From Scleroderma bovista (Eukaryota; Basidiomycota; Agaricomycetes; Boletales; Sclerodermataceae): DNA of 64,000 nt. Under the pieces are notes generated by a model, which saw only the letters and a list, made by a program, of their open reading frames with translations, was not told the DNA's origin and made no database searches. Shown piece after piece: positions 36,899 through 48,840 of this stretch; within the stretch, counting starts at the first letter, position 1; each line of letters starts with the position of its first letter. The position numbers and the translations under genes were made by a program. The DNA lies in assembly GCA_037178675.1 (NCBI GenBank), contig JAYMGJ010000321.1, forward strand, positions 124,001-188,000. The letters are read 5' to 3'.

Positions 36899-37061
36899 TA
36901 GTTGTGGTGTCAAGTTCCAATGGAGACTTGATTCAATCCTGTTTGTCCTTGTTTCGTAAACATTGGTTACATTATTTATTTATTTAATATTTATTTAGTT
37001 ATTCGGGTATCTAGAGTCAATCTAATCTTCGCTAGACGGGTATCGTCAATTCTTTGCAAGC
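36899..37061. promoter_or_regulatory. Divergent promoter between CWC22 and DUS3
   Basis: The 163 bp separating two ATG codons on opposite strands include an AT-rich core (36970-37005) made of ATTTATTT-like steps. Both genes act on RNA, so shared control is plausible but not shown. Confidence 0.4.
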
Positions 37062-39668
37062 ATGGCTAACAATTCTGTCCTCCCCCCGGGCACTGCACCT
37101 GTCAAAGCAGAGTATGGTGACCATCCACCACTTGGTCAAAATCGAATCTGACATGGCTGTACTATGGCAGATTCGTCCTTCACAGTGTCGGCTTACCAGC
37201 TGCAGACGACGATGCGGCAGAGGGATCGACTTCACATGGAACGGGGCGGCCGTCATCGAGGCATGTCGCAGACGCTGATTCTTCTCCAGCCGGTGGCAAG
37301 AAAGAGCAGAAGAAGGCTAAGCGAGGAGCGAACAAGGGACGGAGATTCGGAAAAGTGCGCGACGAGCTCGAGCTGTGCTGGCGCATCGCGAATGGCACGT
37401 TCTGTGAGCACGCAGCTGAGTAGGTTTCCATAATTTCCCGGTTTTATTGAGTTTGATGCCAATTTAGTTGTCGCTTCACCCACGATATCAATGCTTATCT
37501 TGCTGCGAAACCGAGAGATATTCATTTCTCACCAACTAGTACACTCAAAAATTCACCGCCGTTCGTCGTAGGCGAGGGGTCCCCCCAGCACTCGATCGCG
37601 GGAGAGGATTCTTCTCTTGACTTTGGAACTACCTGCCTATGTTTCGAAGAAGCAGGGGAATGCCGCATGGGATTCAAATGTAGATATCTCGGAGCTCATG
37701 CATGCAAGGACGAGAGCGGAGTTGTCAGCCTAGTCATTGACGAGGAAAAGAAGTCACAGGTCGCGCTTACGACCACGGAGATGAATCATGTCAGCCCAGA
37801 AACGTTGAAAATAATTCGTATGAGAAAGGTTGGTTCTAACCATTTTTTCTACATACTCACTTGAAATCATTGGATATAGTACCCGACGCCCATCGCAGAC
37901 GCCTACCTCAAGGAGATAGAAATGTCCAATCAAGAAGGTGGCGAAACAGGCGGTACTCCTGCTCAAGAAAGCGCTGCAAATGAACTTATCACAAGACGGA
38001 CTAGTGAAAGCCTCTCCCAGATGGACACCCCAGACGTACCTATACGTTTTTCTGAAAAGAAAAGGCTTCACTGGACTGGGAAAACTTGTAGGTGTTCCTA
38101 TGTCATGAACTGAATAGGTTTTCAACATGGGCAACAGACCTTGCACCTCTCACGACAGTGGGCAACTTGGTAGGTTCAGTGAAGCCTTGCAAAATCTAGC
38201 TCACCTATACTAGCCATTCCGCCGGCTCTGTGTCGCGCTTGGGGCTGACATTACCTGCGGTGAAAGTGAGCATTCACTATTTTGGCGCGCTTTCCATTAC
38301 AACTATGAAATCAGTGGGCCTTGCGACGTCTTTCCTGACTGCATCGCGCGAGGAGTGGTCCCTCGTCCGTCGCCATCCGAGCGAGACCATCTTCGGCATA
38401 CAGCTAGCAGGAAACAAGCCATCCACGATGATCCCTACCGCCGAGGTCTTGGGTAAAGAATTTGCCAGAAGTATCGACTTTGTCGACATTAACTGTGGCT
38501 GTCCGATCGACTTAGTATTTCGTACGGGAAGCGGATCCGCCCGTGTGTTGTATTTCTTTCTATGCTCCATGTTTAATTGGGCATGTACGTGGCAGCGGAC
38601 TAACAAGCGCTAACACAGTGCTCGATACCCCGGGGAAATTGGGAAAGATGATCATTGGCATGAATAAGGCACTTGGTGAAATTCCTGTCACTGTCAAGCT
38701 GCGCACAGGAGTAAAAGACGGTCGTAACACTGCACACAAGCTTATGCCTCGACTTAGCACAGAATGGGGTGCCGGATGCATCACTGTGCGTCTTCCTCTG
38801 TTCTGTTACTTCATACATCATGATGGATATTCGTGGCCAGCTGCATGGGCGGACGCGACAGCAACGATACACGAGGCTAGCCGATTGGGATTATATTACG
38901 CAGTGTGTAGAAGCTGTCAGGGCCCGCGAAGCTGACGAGGGATGTACGTCCACAGTATTCAAACGTTATTCAAACGTATGTCTCTGGTTCACTCACATTT
39001 GTCTTAGTGGCCCCTGTTCCGATCTTTGGCGGTGGGGACTGTTTCTCATCCCAAGACTACTGGGAGAAGATCGATAGCACTCGAGTGGATGGTATCATGA
39101 TTGGACGAGGCGCATTGATTAAGCCATGGATATTTACCGAGATAAAGGAACACAGAGAATGGGATATCAGCTCTAGCGAGCGTCTGGAGTTCATAAGAAA
39201 GGTACTACTTGTTCGTTTTTCACGAGTGATGTTAATGTTCTTCTGTTGCGATAAGTTGGCGGAATACGGGTTAACGTAGGTCATTGACTTCGTTTACAGG
39301 TACACGCATTTGACATTCTGTCACAGGCACTTCGGAACGGATACAGCAGGCGTGAACACAACACGGCGATACCTCTGCGAAGCTCTCTCATTTCAATATC
39401 GCTACATTCCAATTGGCCTTCTGGAGCGACTCCCCGCGCGGATCAATGAACGTGCTCCCGCATTCAGGGGTAGAGATGAGCTGGGTACGTCCGAGGATGG
39501 TCCATTATGAGTAACATCTGATTGTCTCGCACAGAATGCCTGTTGGCAAGTCCAAACAGTCAGGACTGGGTCAGGGTATCAGAAATGTTCCTTGGTCCGA
39601 CACCAGAGACATGGTCTTTTACCCCGAAACATAAAAGTAATTCGTACGCAGACGAAAGCCAAGGGTGA
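37062..39668 (+). CDS. DUS3: tRNA-dihydrouridine(47) synthase DUS3
   Basis: FMN enzyme reducing U47 in the variable loop of tRNAs. The start [17 protein letters not shown] splices to a basic segment. A CCCH zinc finger spans an intron (C-x8-C-x5-C-x3-H in [12 protein letters not shown]), with a second Cys-rich finger ([21 protein letters not shown]). The TIM barrel includes [49 protein letters not shown] with the active-site Cys, [48 protein letters not shown] and [17 protein letters not shown]. The helical tail ends [18 protein letters not shown] then [13 protein letters not shown] at 39666-39668. About ten introns. A diverged copy of the last residues lies at 43.6-43.7 kb. Confidence 0.9.
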
Positions 39669-39870
39669 TGACTGTAAATTAGTTGGTTAGATTGCTGGAT
39701 GTCATGTGTTCTGCAAGCCGGCTGATGGCCCGATCTCACCACCATCGGTGTCTCCGCTCGTTTTCGGAACCTATCTCGTTCTCCATTACATACCTTGAAC
39801 ATTGCCCGGTCTTCTTCTCGATCACATTCGAACTTCGCAGATTTGGACTGCGCAGTTCATGCCTGAAATC
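39669..39870 (-). pseudogene. Truncated copy of the 3' end of the LYR (Cup1-like) gene
   Basis: On the minus strand, 39700-39865 reads LRSPNLRSSNVIEKKTG and then ENEIGSENERRHRWW-stop. This parallels the last 45 codons of the intact gene at 43739-45092 (LRNPNLWKLESGREEDR, ENEISSENERRQRS). Base similarity is high around TGTCTCCGCTCG and CGGTCTTCTTCTCG. No 5' part is present and the frame starts inside the domain, so it is a remnant. Confidence 0.6.
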
Positions 39871-40975
39871 ACTTCAAGATTCCGTACCAGTTGATACCTA
39901 GTGCGCATGATGGTTTGTCGCGAATGCCCATCAAGCGGGGTGCTATGACCATCATATCATACAACGAAACTGAGATCCAAAGCATGTCCAACATGACCTG
40001 GTTTTATTATACATGCAGTCATTCGTACGACCACGTTACTGGATGCTAGAGGAGCCATCATGTGGGTTCGTGACCCTGGCACTTGTTCGAGGACTCCATA
40101 CAAATTTGAAATTTCATATCCTGTATGCATTTCTGGGTAACAAGACTCCGCAAGTCAGACTGCCATCAATTCACTTATATTGATCGAAAGAAAACTTTCC
40201 TTGCCGATCTTCGTTGGTACAACAGTAACGGGTAAACTTGGCCATCGTAGTAAACGATTGCTATGGGGTCTGAGTCTGGATAGTAATAAGATTAGCCTAT
40301 AATTTGATCAGTGACTCTCCGTAATTCCTCGAACTCCCAGGACCAAAGAGAATCGCGAACAGTACGCATGCTACAACAGGCAGACCCAATTTAAACATTT
40401 CATCTGTCCTGCACGAAGCGAGATAATGTTAGGGAAACAAACAAAGCGGTCTAACATGAACTGAGGGGACTCAAGGGAGCCTAGATATACCACAGGGTTG
40501 AAGTTGAACGTATGGGTACGACAGGCACAGCGCCACTCGGCATCCTTATAGGGGAAAGAGCATCCCGTTGGTGTAAACCGACTCAGCCCAGACCCGAGTG
40601 ACAAGACCCTTCTGCGAGGATCATTGACCCATCTGTGTAGATAATTAAGTGATCGGAGAGGATATCGTAGTAATCGCATGGGTGGTCAACAAAACATCTT
40701 ACATGAAATATCAATGATAATGCCATGGTTGGGCGCTCAGTTGCTTGCTGTGTTATGCCGAAGCTAAGCTTCTTGGCTAGAAATCAAAGGTGCCATCCTT
40801 GTGCCTTTACCATCACCATCAGTTGTCCTCACTGGCATATAAAGACGTTAACCGACCAAAAAGAATCAACCTGATTATATCACCACAATTATATGTATTA
40901 TCAGCAACTCATTAGAGGCACGGATACCATTTACAGTTGATGTTCGTGGTTGAGATTGACGTGCACTTGTGCAGC
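39871..40975. other. Gene-poor stretch before the HET gene
   Basis: A minus-strand open frame at 40371-40679 (containing GCSFPYKDAEWRCACRTH) is Cys-containing but unrecognised and has no convincing splice to an upstream ATG. The HET gene has an alternative in-frame ATG at 40940. No transposon ends or clear terminal repeats are seen. Confidence 0.35.
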
Positions 40976-43283
40976 ATGCGCTTGATCGACGTAAATGCGT
41001 TTCTTGAAAGGGATGGATTGATTAGAGAGGGAAAGCGAGTTGACCGTCGAACCAAAGTCCTCGAGTTCGGTGATGACGAAGAAACAGAGTACGCAATCTT
41101 ATCCCATCGGTGGACCGAGCAAGAAGTGGATTATAACGAGATAGTCAAACTCGCGAAGATGGACGAGGAGGAGAGAAATGAAATTCGCCGGCGTGATGGG
41201 TATCGAAAGATCCTCCAGAGCTGCGAGCAGGCAAAGAACGACGGGTACAAGTGGCTGTGGGTCGACACTTGCTGTATCGACAAGCGAAGCAGCGCAGAGC
41301 TATCGGAGGCCATCAATTCTATGTACCGGTGGTACGAAAACTCGAGGATATGCTATGCGTACCTCCACGACGTCCACAGTTCATCCTTTCCCACTGCGCC
41401 TTCCCGTTGGAATCACAAGTCAATGGGCTGGCCAGAGTGGTTCTCGCGTGGGTGGACGCTGCAAGAGATGATAGCGCCGAGGGATGTCCAGTTCTTCAAC
41501 CAGCATTGGCATCCCATCGGTGACAAGAGGTCCCTTGCACCTGCCTTACAAACCATCACCCGGGTTCCACAGCACATACTGAAGGAAGGACTTTCCTCAA
41601 ACCGTCCGTGCGTTGCCCAAATCATGTCTTGGGCTGCCAATCGAACGACGACTCGAGTGGAGGACAGGGCTTATTCTCTGATGGGTCTGCTGGATGTGAA
41701 TATGCCCATGTTGTATGGGGAGGGGAAGAAGGCTTTTCACCGCCTTCAACTGGAGATCATCCGCACGTCGAACGACCACAGCATCTTTGCGTGGGGTTGC
41801 AACTCAAGTGTGAGGATTGGCAGTATTCTTGCGGACGATCCGAGCTTCTTCTGGGGTTGCAATAAGATGGAACTGATGAATCAAGGCGAATTCATCAAAT
41901 ATCTCAGACAGCGCATCCCAGAAGAAGACCTTGATCAACTTGGCTCATTCCCCATCACGAATCGCGGCATCCAAATTTGGCTGTTCCTCCGTCCCAGTGT
42001 TTACTCTGACTCAGTCTACCAAGCCCTGCTGCCATGCCGCTCTCATCCATCGGGTCCACCAGTGGCCATCGATTTGACTTTGTGGGATTCCAATTACTAT
42101 CGATATCCAGGGTGTATACACCGTGAAGTGGGGGGTCTACAATTATTACGTCAAGTCTACCTCAGATATCAAGGCACACCGCATTGCAACTCCGTATTCG
42201 AAATCGATGACACTGCGATCACCAACAATGGTTTCGCCTGCAGTAGTCTCGTAGAAAAAAAGCCCACTCTGATCAGCACCGATATTCTTGACTTCAAATG
42301 CTATTCGGAGCTTGGAGCTTGGAACCATTTCGCAGTGGGCTTTGGACAATACTTTGGCCAGAACTGGATACATGTCGTTTGCGAGGTTCTTTGGCCCCCC
42401 CATCACTTAATGCTGCAGAGAGCGCCGGAGTATGCACAATCCATGAAAAAGGCATGTTCTGGAGCTGCAAGTGGTCGGGTTTGCATAATGGAAACCCCTC
42501 TCCCTGGATCAACTTGGATCCTGCAGACTTCTTGCGTCATGTGGGAGAGCTCAAGGATATGTGGAGTTAAGCTTGACGTATTTCAGAATCTTAAATGCGG
42601 TATTGCATCAGGTGAATGGACAGGCTTCGATGTTGATGTAAGTAGATTCTTTCTTGTGCACGCACATTACTATTTTATCGGTTACCATTTGTTTAACAGG
42701 GAACTGACGATCCCAACCGTGACTGGCGGGGTCTCATGATACCCCATTGTCCGAGCAAGCAACGTGGCTGTGAGCTACTCGTGGATGGGGTCCCCATTGA
42801 GTTCTCATATGCATCCCATGGTACAAGGGTGAGTACACATGCCTTTCATGCTCTATTCGAGTCTTATGAGGATAGCTGGGGGACTATGGTCACTTTGAGG
42901 ACTCAGGGACCCTCTGCTGCGATGGAAACGTCTTTGCTGAACTCCAGTCACTTTCTTCAAAAGCGAACATCACCCCAAAGCGGCACAAAATATCTGAATG
43001 GGGTGGAGAACAAAGAGAGAGCGACGTTGTGAGGGCGTACCACTACTCTGGTGCTTTCATCGAATTATACAAACCACTTGGCCTGTCGCTTCCAAGTGAC
43101 GACGACTTCAGATCACTGTTGGTTGCCCTCTCTGCTCGACTCACCAACAGATATCTCATCACAAGGGTCATACAATGTCCCCCTAACCCTCGCTGGTCTG
43201 GCTCAGGCACGTTGTACAACATTGCAAAGCCATTTGTTTGGCACCGAAATGAAGGTGCTGGCTCTGTCGCGGGGAGGGCGTGA
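40976..43283 (+). CDS. HET-domain protein (heterokaryon incompatibility)
   Basis: The start MRLIDVNAFLERDGLI is the usual opening of Agaricomycete HET proteins; an in-frame ATG at 40940 would add 12 residues. The HET domain is complete: YAILSHRWTEQEVDYNEIVK, YKWLWVDTCCIDKRSSAELS, EAINSMYRWYENSRICYAYL, EWFSRGWTLQEMIAPRDVQF and EDRAYSLMGLLDVNMPMLYG. A beta-rich C-terminal half follows. Introns lie at about 42639-42700 and 42829-42897 (acceptor TTTGAG). After the second the frame gives DSGTLCCDGNVFAELQSL and RAYHYSGAFIELYKPLGLSL, matching the family, to a stop at 43281-43283. Reading through without the second intron would stop early at 43032. HET proteins trigger cell death on non-self fusion; no partner is visible. 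Confidence 0.85.
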
Positions 43284-43564
43284 GGTGAGACGCAGGGTGA
43301 CCAAGCGAGAGTTAATGGTGTAGATAAGGTGGAGTTGTGAAGCGCCGTTTTTGGTGCCGCCTGCAGAGACGGTGAGCACCTGATCATCCAGTTCCGGGTG
43401 TTTCGTTTGCTAGACACCGTTCAGTGGCAGATGGGTCGTTGCTTGTCGCTGTTCCCTCTTGTGATACTGCTGGAACGCTGAATTTCGGTACGTTGTCAGC
43501 GGTCAACGTTGATGAATGACAGTTCCATCAGTCATGACTTGACTTCCTGCAGTGTGGTTAGGAT

Positions 43565-43715
43565 TGGCAGACTGAAGTAACTTCGAGTGCAGCCCCGGAA
43601 CGGAAACTAGAAAAGAAACATAAAAGCCACATCAAATCGGAAACCTTACATGCTGAGAGTGAGAGCAATTCGGACGCAGACGAAAGCAAGGGTAATGATT
43701 ATAGATTTGTTGATT
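43565..43715 (+). pseudogene. Diverged partial copy of the DUS3 C-terminal end
   Basis: An open stretch reads ERKLEKKHKSHIKSE, then ESNSDADESKGND and a stop at about 43713. The intact DUS3 ends [13 protein letters not shown]. It is directly followed by the 3' end of the LYR gene, the same order as at 39.6-39.9 kb. There is no start codon or domain, so it is a leftover tail. Confidence 0.45.
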
Positions 43716-43738
43716 AGACTAGGCGATATCTCTATGTT

Positions 43739-45092
43739 CTACACCCCTAACTCATCACCAGCACTACGTTGTCTCCGCTCGTTCTCGGAACTTATCTCGT
43801 TCTCCATTGTTTCGAGCATTGTCCGGTCTTCTTCTCGCCCGCTTTCGAGCTTCCATAAATTTGGATTGCGCAGTTTTATACCCAACCTGAGCTTGACGGC
43901 TGCAGTATAGCCACCTTCAGCAGGTCCTTGCGCAATTTGGTACAGTCTACGTTGCTCGGGTGTCATCTTCTCACATATGTGTGTTGGAGGTCCTCGGCGC
44001 ATGCGTTTGAAGGTCGATGGGAAATACAACCCCCGAGCTTCCCTCTCCTTTTGGCGTGTCTTGTTGGCAACTTTGCGCTGTCGTGCTTCCTTTGCTGCAA
44101 GCAATAGCTTTAGCGGGTATGGGGCTTGAAAACGTTCTACGTCACGCAACAATGCGTCTTTCGTAATGATCAGCTTGTCTTCGAGAGGTTGTACTGTAAG
44201 TCTTGGTCAGCTGTGTGAACACGGATGAGGGTAAAATATGAGATTGGACGCACGCCACTCATACAATGCATCCCCGAGAAACTCCATCCTTTGTGAATCA
44301 TTCTCATGTACACACAGATTTCTCTCGAACTCGGCCTCTCCCATGAGATCGTCAAGCCATCTATAGAGCTCTTCCTGCTTCTCGATCCTCCGCTCGCGCG
44401 CGTTGCGCCGCCAGCGGATCATGCCCCCAATGTTTTCTGGTTGTGGAATGAGGCGGGGGAGGAGTCTGTTGTGCAAAGTTTGTCGGATGAAGGAGCCTTT
44501 GAAAATGGTGCGGACGCGTGTGGACGCTTCTTCTTTCTGTTGCACATACCGTAGACAATGTCAGGGATGAGTGGGAGTAATAGGCCCAGAGATACGCACA
44601 AAGACCCGGTGGATACACGTTCTCCATTTCTCTTCTTCATGCTTGAGGGCTATCATCCTGTCATACCTGTCGAGGATGGCCTTGAGTCTCGTGTCGCCTG
44701 CATGGGCTCTCTTGAGGATGTCGAGCCACTGTACAATGTTAGACGTGACGTGAAGGAAATGATTTCGACATATACTTTGTGTGCCTGCTCCAGCTGCTCC
44801 TTGGCAGCCCGTGCAGATGTTGTGTGTCTGTTCTCGCGAAATAGCGTCCCAATGCGATATCTGATCTACTAACACACCCATCAGCCGTCGCATCATGTAG
44901 AACGTCAATACGCACATTCTCATGTTCAGCGTGTCGCAAAAGGCCGCGGTAAAGCGTCCAGAGGGTGGGAATGCGGTGCGCTGCTAGTTTCCAGAACGGC
45001 ACCCTTGGAAGGGCACGACGAAGTGGTGAGAGGAGTTTTGCGATTTCAGCGCGGTGCTGGAGAGATTCTGCGGATGGTGGTGGTACGGACAT
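43739..45092 (-). CDS. LYR-motif protein, Cup1-like (mitochondrial)
   Basis: Complex-1-LYR family. The start MSVPPPSAESLQHRAEIAKL is followed by the helical N-terminal LYR domain: PTLWTLYRGLLRHAEHEN with the L-Y-R, then after an intron IRYRIGTLFRENRHTTS, KEQLEQAHKWLDILKRAHAG and LKAILDRYDRMIALK. The second part contains SFIRQTLHNRLLPRLIPQPE, IRWRRNARERRIEKQ, LLAAKEARQRKVANKTRQKE, STFKRMRRGPPTHICEKMTP and the ending SSENERRQRSAGDELGV. LYR proteins usually bind the acyl carrier protein and help assemble mitochondrial complexes or ribosomes; this long Cup1-like subgroup is poorly characterised. At least four introns. A truncated copy of its 3' end lies at 39.7 kb. Confidence 0.75.
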
Positions 45093-45176
45093 CTATTGCA
45101 TTCCATCCAAGGAGACACACCTCTAGACTAGGTATATACAAATTACACAACACAAAAATATAGCACGGCTGCCTCC

Positions 45177-46800
45177 TCAAGCGTACTTTGCCGTGAACTC
45201 GAGATGGAACCTCTCCAACTTCCCGACATACTCGTCCACGCCAGGGCACAGGCATGTCAGACGATAGTGGTATTCTCCATCTTTCTGCCCGAAACCAGAA
45301 CCAGGTACGACGCAAATACCAGTGGCGTCCAGTAAGGCGAGTGAATAAAACGTATCGGGTATTTTGCCCGCTGCATTGGCTGCAGCAATGATCTTGTCGG
45401 ACAGCTCTATCTTTGGGAATAGATACAAAGCACCTGGAGAGTCGACGCAAGATACTCCAGGCAGTCTATTCAGACGTGCAGCCATGAGGGCAGTGCGCTC
45501 CCTGAGTGCCTTGTGTATCTTGTCTGTCTCTTCTTTCCATAATGGGTAGCTCTCTTCGCCTTCCTTGGGGGGACGCACCATGCAGTCGACGCCGATCTGA
45601 CCCTGAAGAGGGGGACAGAGGGTAACACTGACCATCTTGTACATCATGGCGATCACGTCGCTGGAAATGTTGGTGCATTCAAAGTAACCCCCACGACGAC
45701 CGCACTCTCCGCTGACACCCTTGGATATAGAATGGAACGAAACCAGAGGGATGGGAGAGTTGAGGTCACGGACCACCTTTTTAAACGAAGTGAATGGATG
45801 GGTGTCCGGGCGATGCAGGTTAGACTGGTAAACCTCGTCGGCAAGGAGAACAAGGGAGTATTCCTCGCACAGCTTGACGACTTCTGCTTGCGTTTGCTTG
45901 TTGAGGAGCGCACCAGTGGGGTTGCCTGGGTTGATGACGACAAGGGCTCTAGGTTCGACGCCATCTTGGATGGATTTATTGAGAGCACCCCTGACTTCGT
46001 CTAGCGAAGTGGACCACCCAGAGGGTTCATCGAGGTGGTAGGGAATAGCAACACCAGAGTGCTGGGACAGAGTTGCCGTGTAGAGTGGATATTGCGGAAT
46101 GGGGATGAGAACACCGGACTTGTTCGGCTTGTTGATGAGCATGGAGATGAGTAGGGACACTCCGGCCGAAGCACCGCCTGTGAGAAAGATGTGAGCAGGA
46201 TCAGACGGGTACCCATCCCGGTCTGTCCCGCGAGTCAGTTGGCTATCAGGATAGCGCGGTGGGGGGACAGACCGCTGATGAACTTCGCGACACTCTTGCG
46301 GATGAGAGGAACGCCTTGAGAGTGAGAGTATGCCCCAATGGATCCGATTTCGTCGTACAGCTCTTTGGCACGGGTAATGACGTCCTTCGGGAATACATTG
46401 GGTGCGAGATGGGCGAGTTCGGGGTATTCCATCAAAGCAGCCACCTATAGCAAGTCAATGGGTGGTGCTGCAAGTGCTGCATGTTCCGCACCTGCCTGAC
46501 AAAGGTGATGGGTGGCTGGTCAAGACCTTTTTGCTGAGGATTCCCAATGTTCGAGGATATGACTCTGTCGAAGGGGAGACCGCTGGCTACTCCGTTCTCC
46601 TGGAGTCTGACGCGATATTCCTCTGCCTTGATTGCGAGTTCGCCTCGGACTGCATACTGCACGTTGAGGACTGCAGGGTTAAGAGTGTCGACGGAGAGAG
46701 GATACATGGACAAGGATGAGGAAGATGAGAACAGGCGCGGGTGCAGCCAGCGCAAGCCAATCGTCGGCCGCATTCGATAGTCAAAGTGCAAAGGTGACAC
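45177..46800 (-). CDS. ALT1: Alanine aminotransferase (glutamate-pyruvate transaminase)
   Basis: PLP enzyme interconverting alanine and 2-oxoglutarate with pyruvate and glutamate. The N-terminus (MSPLHFDYRMRPTIGLRWLH and a Ser-rich run) looks like a mitochondrial presequence; a second ATG at 46773 is possible. Then VDTLNPAVLNVQYAVRGELA, VISSNIGNPQQKGLDQPPIT, after an intron VAALMEYPELAHLAPNVFPK, GSIGAYSHSQGVPLIRKSVA, HIFLTGGASAGVSLLIS, VLIPIPQYPLYTATLSQHSG, VVINPGNPTGALLNKQTQAE, LADEVYQSNLH and the PLP-lysine block SFHSISKGVSGECGRRGGYF. It ends HLEFTAKYA-stop at 45177. The catalytic Lys is present. Divergent from RRP9 with only 66 bp between start codons. Confidence 0.92.
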
Positions 46801-46866
46801 GTGATCTTGTAGGTATTTTCTTTATTCCAAGGCACAGCTGTACCTATACTATTTTTCGACTTGAGC
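46801..46866. promoter_or_regulatory. Very short divergent promoter of ALT1 and RRP9
   Basis: Only 66 bp lie between the two predicted ATG codons (93 bp if ALT1 starts at 46773). No TATA box is evident. Part of the neighbourhood is copied in degenerate form at 50.65-51.13 kb, and this gap is mostly missing in the copy. Confidence 0.45.
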
Positions 46867-48803
46867 ATGCAAGACGCCTTCTTTGCCACAAGCAAGTCGA
46901 AGAAACGAAAGCGCGCGACTGGAGATGCGCCAAAAAACAGGATAGCTCGAAAGGAAAAGGGCTCAAAGCTCAAAAAGAGGGCCACCGATGAGGAACTAGA
47001 CTCAGACAGGACAGACGAGGACCACAACATCGACGACCTCGACTTGCGCGCAGACGACATACCTGAGAGTAGCGGAGACGAGGACATCATCGAAACACCC
47101 GCACAAAAACGACTACGGTTAGCAAAGCTCCACCTGGAGAGCGTCAAGGAGGATCTTGGTACGTGCTATCTCGATGCACCCCGTCTTCCCGCCTCATCTT
47201 TCATATGTACAGCTGAGGGAGAGTATGATGCTGCCGAGATCGATAAAGAACTCATTTCTGCCCGACTTCGTCAGGATGTCTTGGACCAGTCTGGAAAGGT
47301 CCACTTGTTCATCGCAGACTCAGTAAGTACACTGCAATAACCGCAGCAACACCATCCCATTGACCTCTTTGATCCAAGTATGACTTGACTTCTCCGACTT
47401 CGACGCTTCGGTGTAAAGGCCATCGCTTCTCGGTCACGTCCGCAACAGCATCGGAAAAACTTGATTGGTTATTCACTGCCGGAAAGGAAGGTCACATCAT
47501 CAAATGGAACCTTAAAACTGGCAAAAAAATCGCTACCTTTTACAAAAAACGTCCCGATACGAAGGGAAAGGGAAAAGAAAAAGCCAACCCTCTTGATATC
47601 GAAGGCCATTCGGATGAGGTGTTGGCGTTGGCCGTGTCGAGTGATGGCCAGTACCTGGTCAGCGGAGGAAAGGACAGGAAAATATGCATTTGGGATCTAG
47701 AAAAGGATCAGTGGGTCAAAAACTTTGGTGGTCATAAAGACCTGATTTCTGTACGTTCATCACGGTCGCTTACATCCGTGTCTGATTCCTCCGGAATAGA
47801 GTCTTGCTTTCCGCAAAGGCACAAAACAACTTTATTCGGGCTCCTTTGACCGCACGGTCAAGCTGTATGATCTGGCTGCTATGGGCTACGTCGAAACCCT
47901 TTTTGGCCACCAAGACACGATCGTATCACTGGACGCGCTACGGGGAGAGACCGCTGTGACAGCTGGTGCACGAGACAGAACAGTGCGATATTGGAAAATC
48001 CCTGAAGAGAGCCAGCTCGTATTCCGTGGCGGCGGGAAAAGTGCCATCAGAGACTTACTCGAAGGCGGCGCATTCGAGGGGCACGAAGACGAGGACGAAG
48101 TTGTGCACGAAAAGAATTCCAGAAAGCCAGATGATCATAAAAAGCGATTCGTGGAAGGAAGCATTGAGTGTGTTTCGCTGATAGACGAGACTAGTTTCGT
48201 CAGTGGAGGCGATACTGGGTATGTACCCGTCCAATTTTATTGCTGAAACAACACGAGCGTGTTTTCGGTAGAACGATATGTCTATGGAATACTTCAAAAA
48301 AGAAGCCGATATACACCCAAGCTGTATGCCATGGCTTCCACGAAGTTGAGTCTTCAACGGAGGGTACCATACGAACACCCCGGTGGATAACATCCATAGC
48401 ATCTCTCCGATACTCGGATATGTTTGTTTCCGGTACGCGTCACCTATCCTTGGGGACATTGGCCATATGGTCTGATCTTTACACAGGCTCTTGGGACGGG
48501 GAGATACGAATATGGAAGCTTGACTCTAGGCTCAAGTCATTCTCACTCGTTGGGACTGTCCATGCACCTGGCGTGGTCAACTCCTTGCAGTTGCTTGCAG
48601 TTCCGAAAGGCGGGCTTGATGCCGCATCGTGGACAGGATCTTCGCATGCGCCGTCAAAGAACGCGGCCGTGAAAATTACGGGTGTGGAGTCAGTGCTGTT
48701 GGTGGCAGGGCTAGGTCAGGAGTATCGGCTGGGGCGGTGGGTGAGCGTCAAGGAGGGTGCGACGAACTCAGCAGTCGTGATTGTATTCAGTCCACGGACT
48801 TGA
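46867..48803 (+). CDS. RRP9: U3 snoRNP WD40 protein RRP9 (U3-55K)
   Basis: Binds U3 snoRNA for 18S rRNA processing in the nucleolus. The start MQDAFFATSKSKKRKRATGD gives a basic nuclear leader, then an acidic stretch (DDIPESSGDEDIIETPAQKR) and a helix KLHLESVKEDL. WD40 blades follow: LRCKGHRFSVTSATASEKLD, IEGHSDEVLALAVSSDGQYL, FGGHKDLIS..SLAFRKGTKQLYSGSFDRTV, LFGHQDTIVSLDALRGETAV (motif GARDRTVRYW, diagnostic of RRP9), then RFVEGSIECVSLIDETSFVS, TICLWNTSKKKPIYTQAVCH and SGSWDGEIRIWKLDSR. It ends VVIVFSPRT-stop. Six or so short introns. Its 5' end is duplicated at 50.9 kb. Confidence 0.9.
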
Positions 48804-48840
48804 TAGCACGCCGGCGATAGACGTACGTACCAGTACTACT

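Noticed and set aside
42736..43032. HET protein ending at 43032
   Set aside because: Reading through the 42829 region without an intron loses family similarity. A GTGAGT..TTTGAG intron restores the conserved AYHYSGAFIELYKPLG frame to 43283.
40976..43283. HET gene as cargo of a transposon
   Set aside because: The flanking repeats are gene tails, not terminal repeats. No transposase, terminal inverted repeat or target-site duplication was found.
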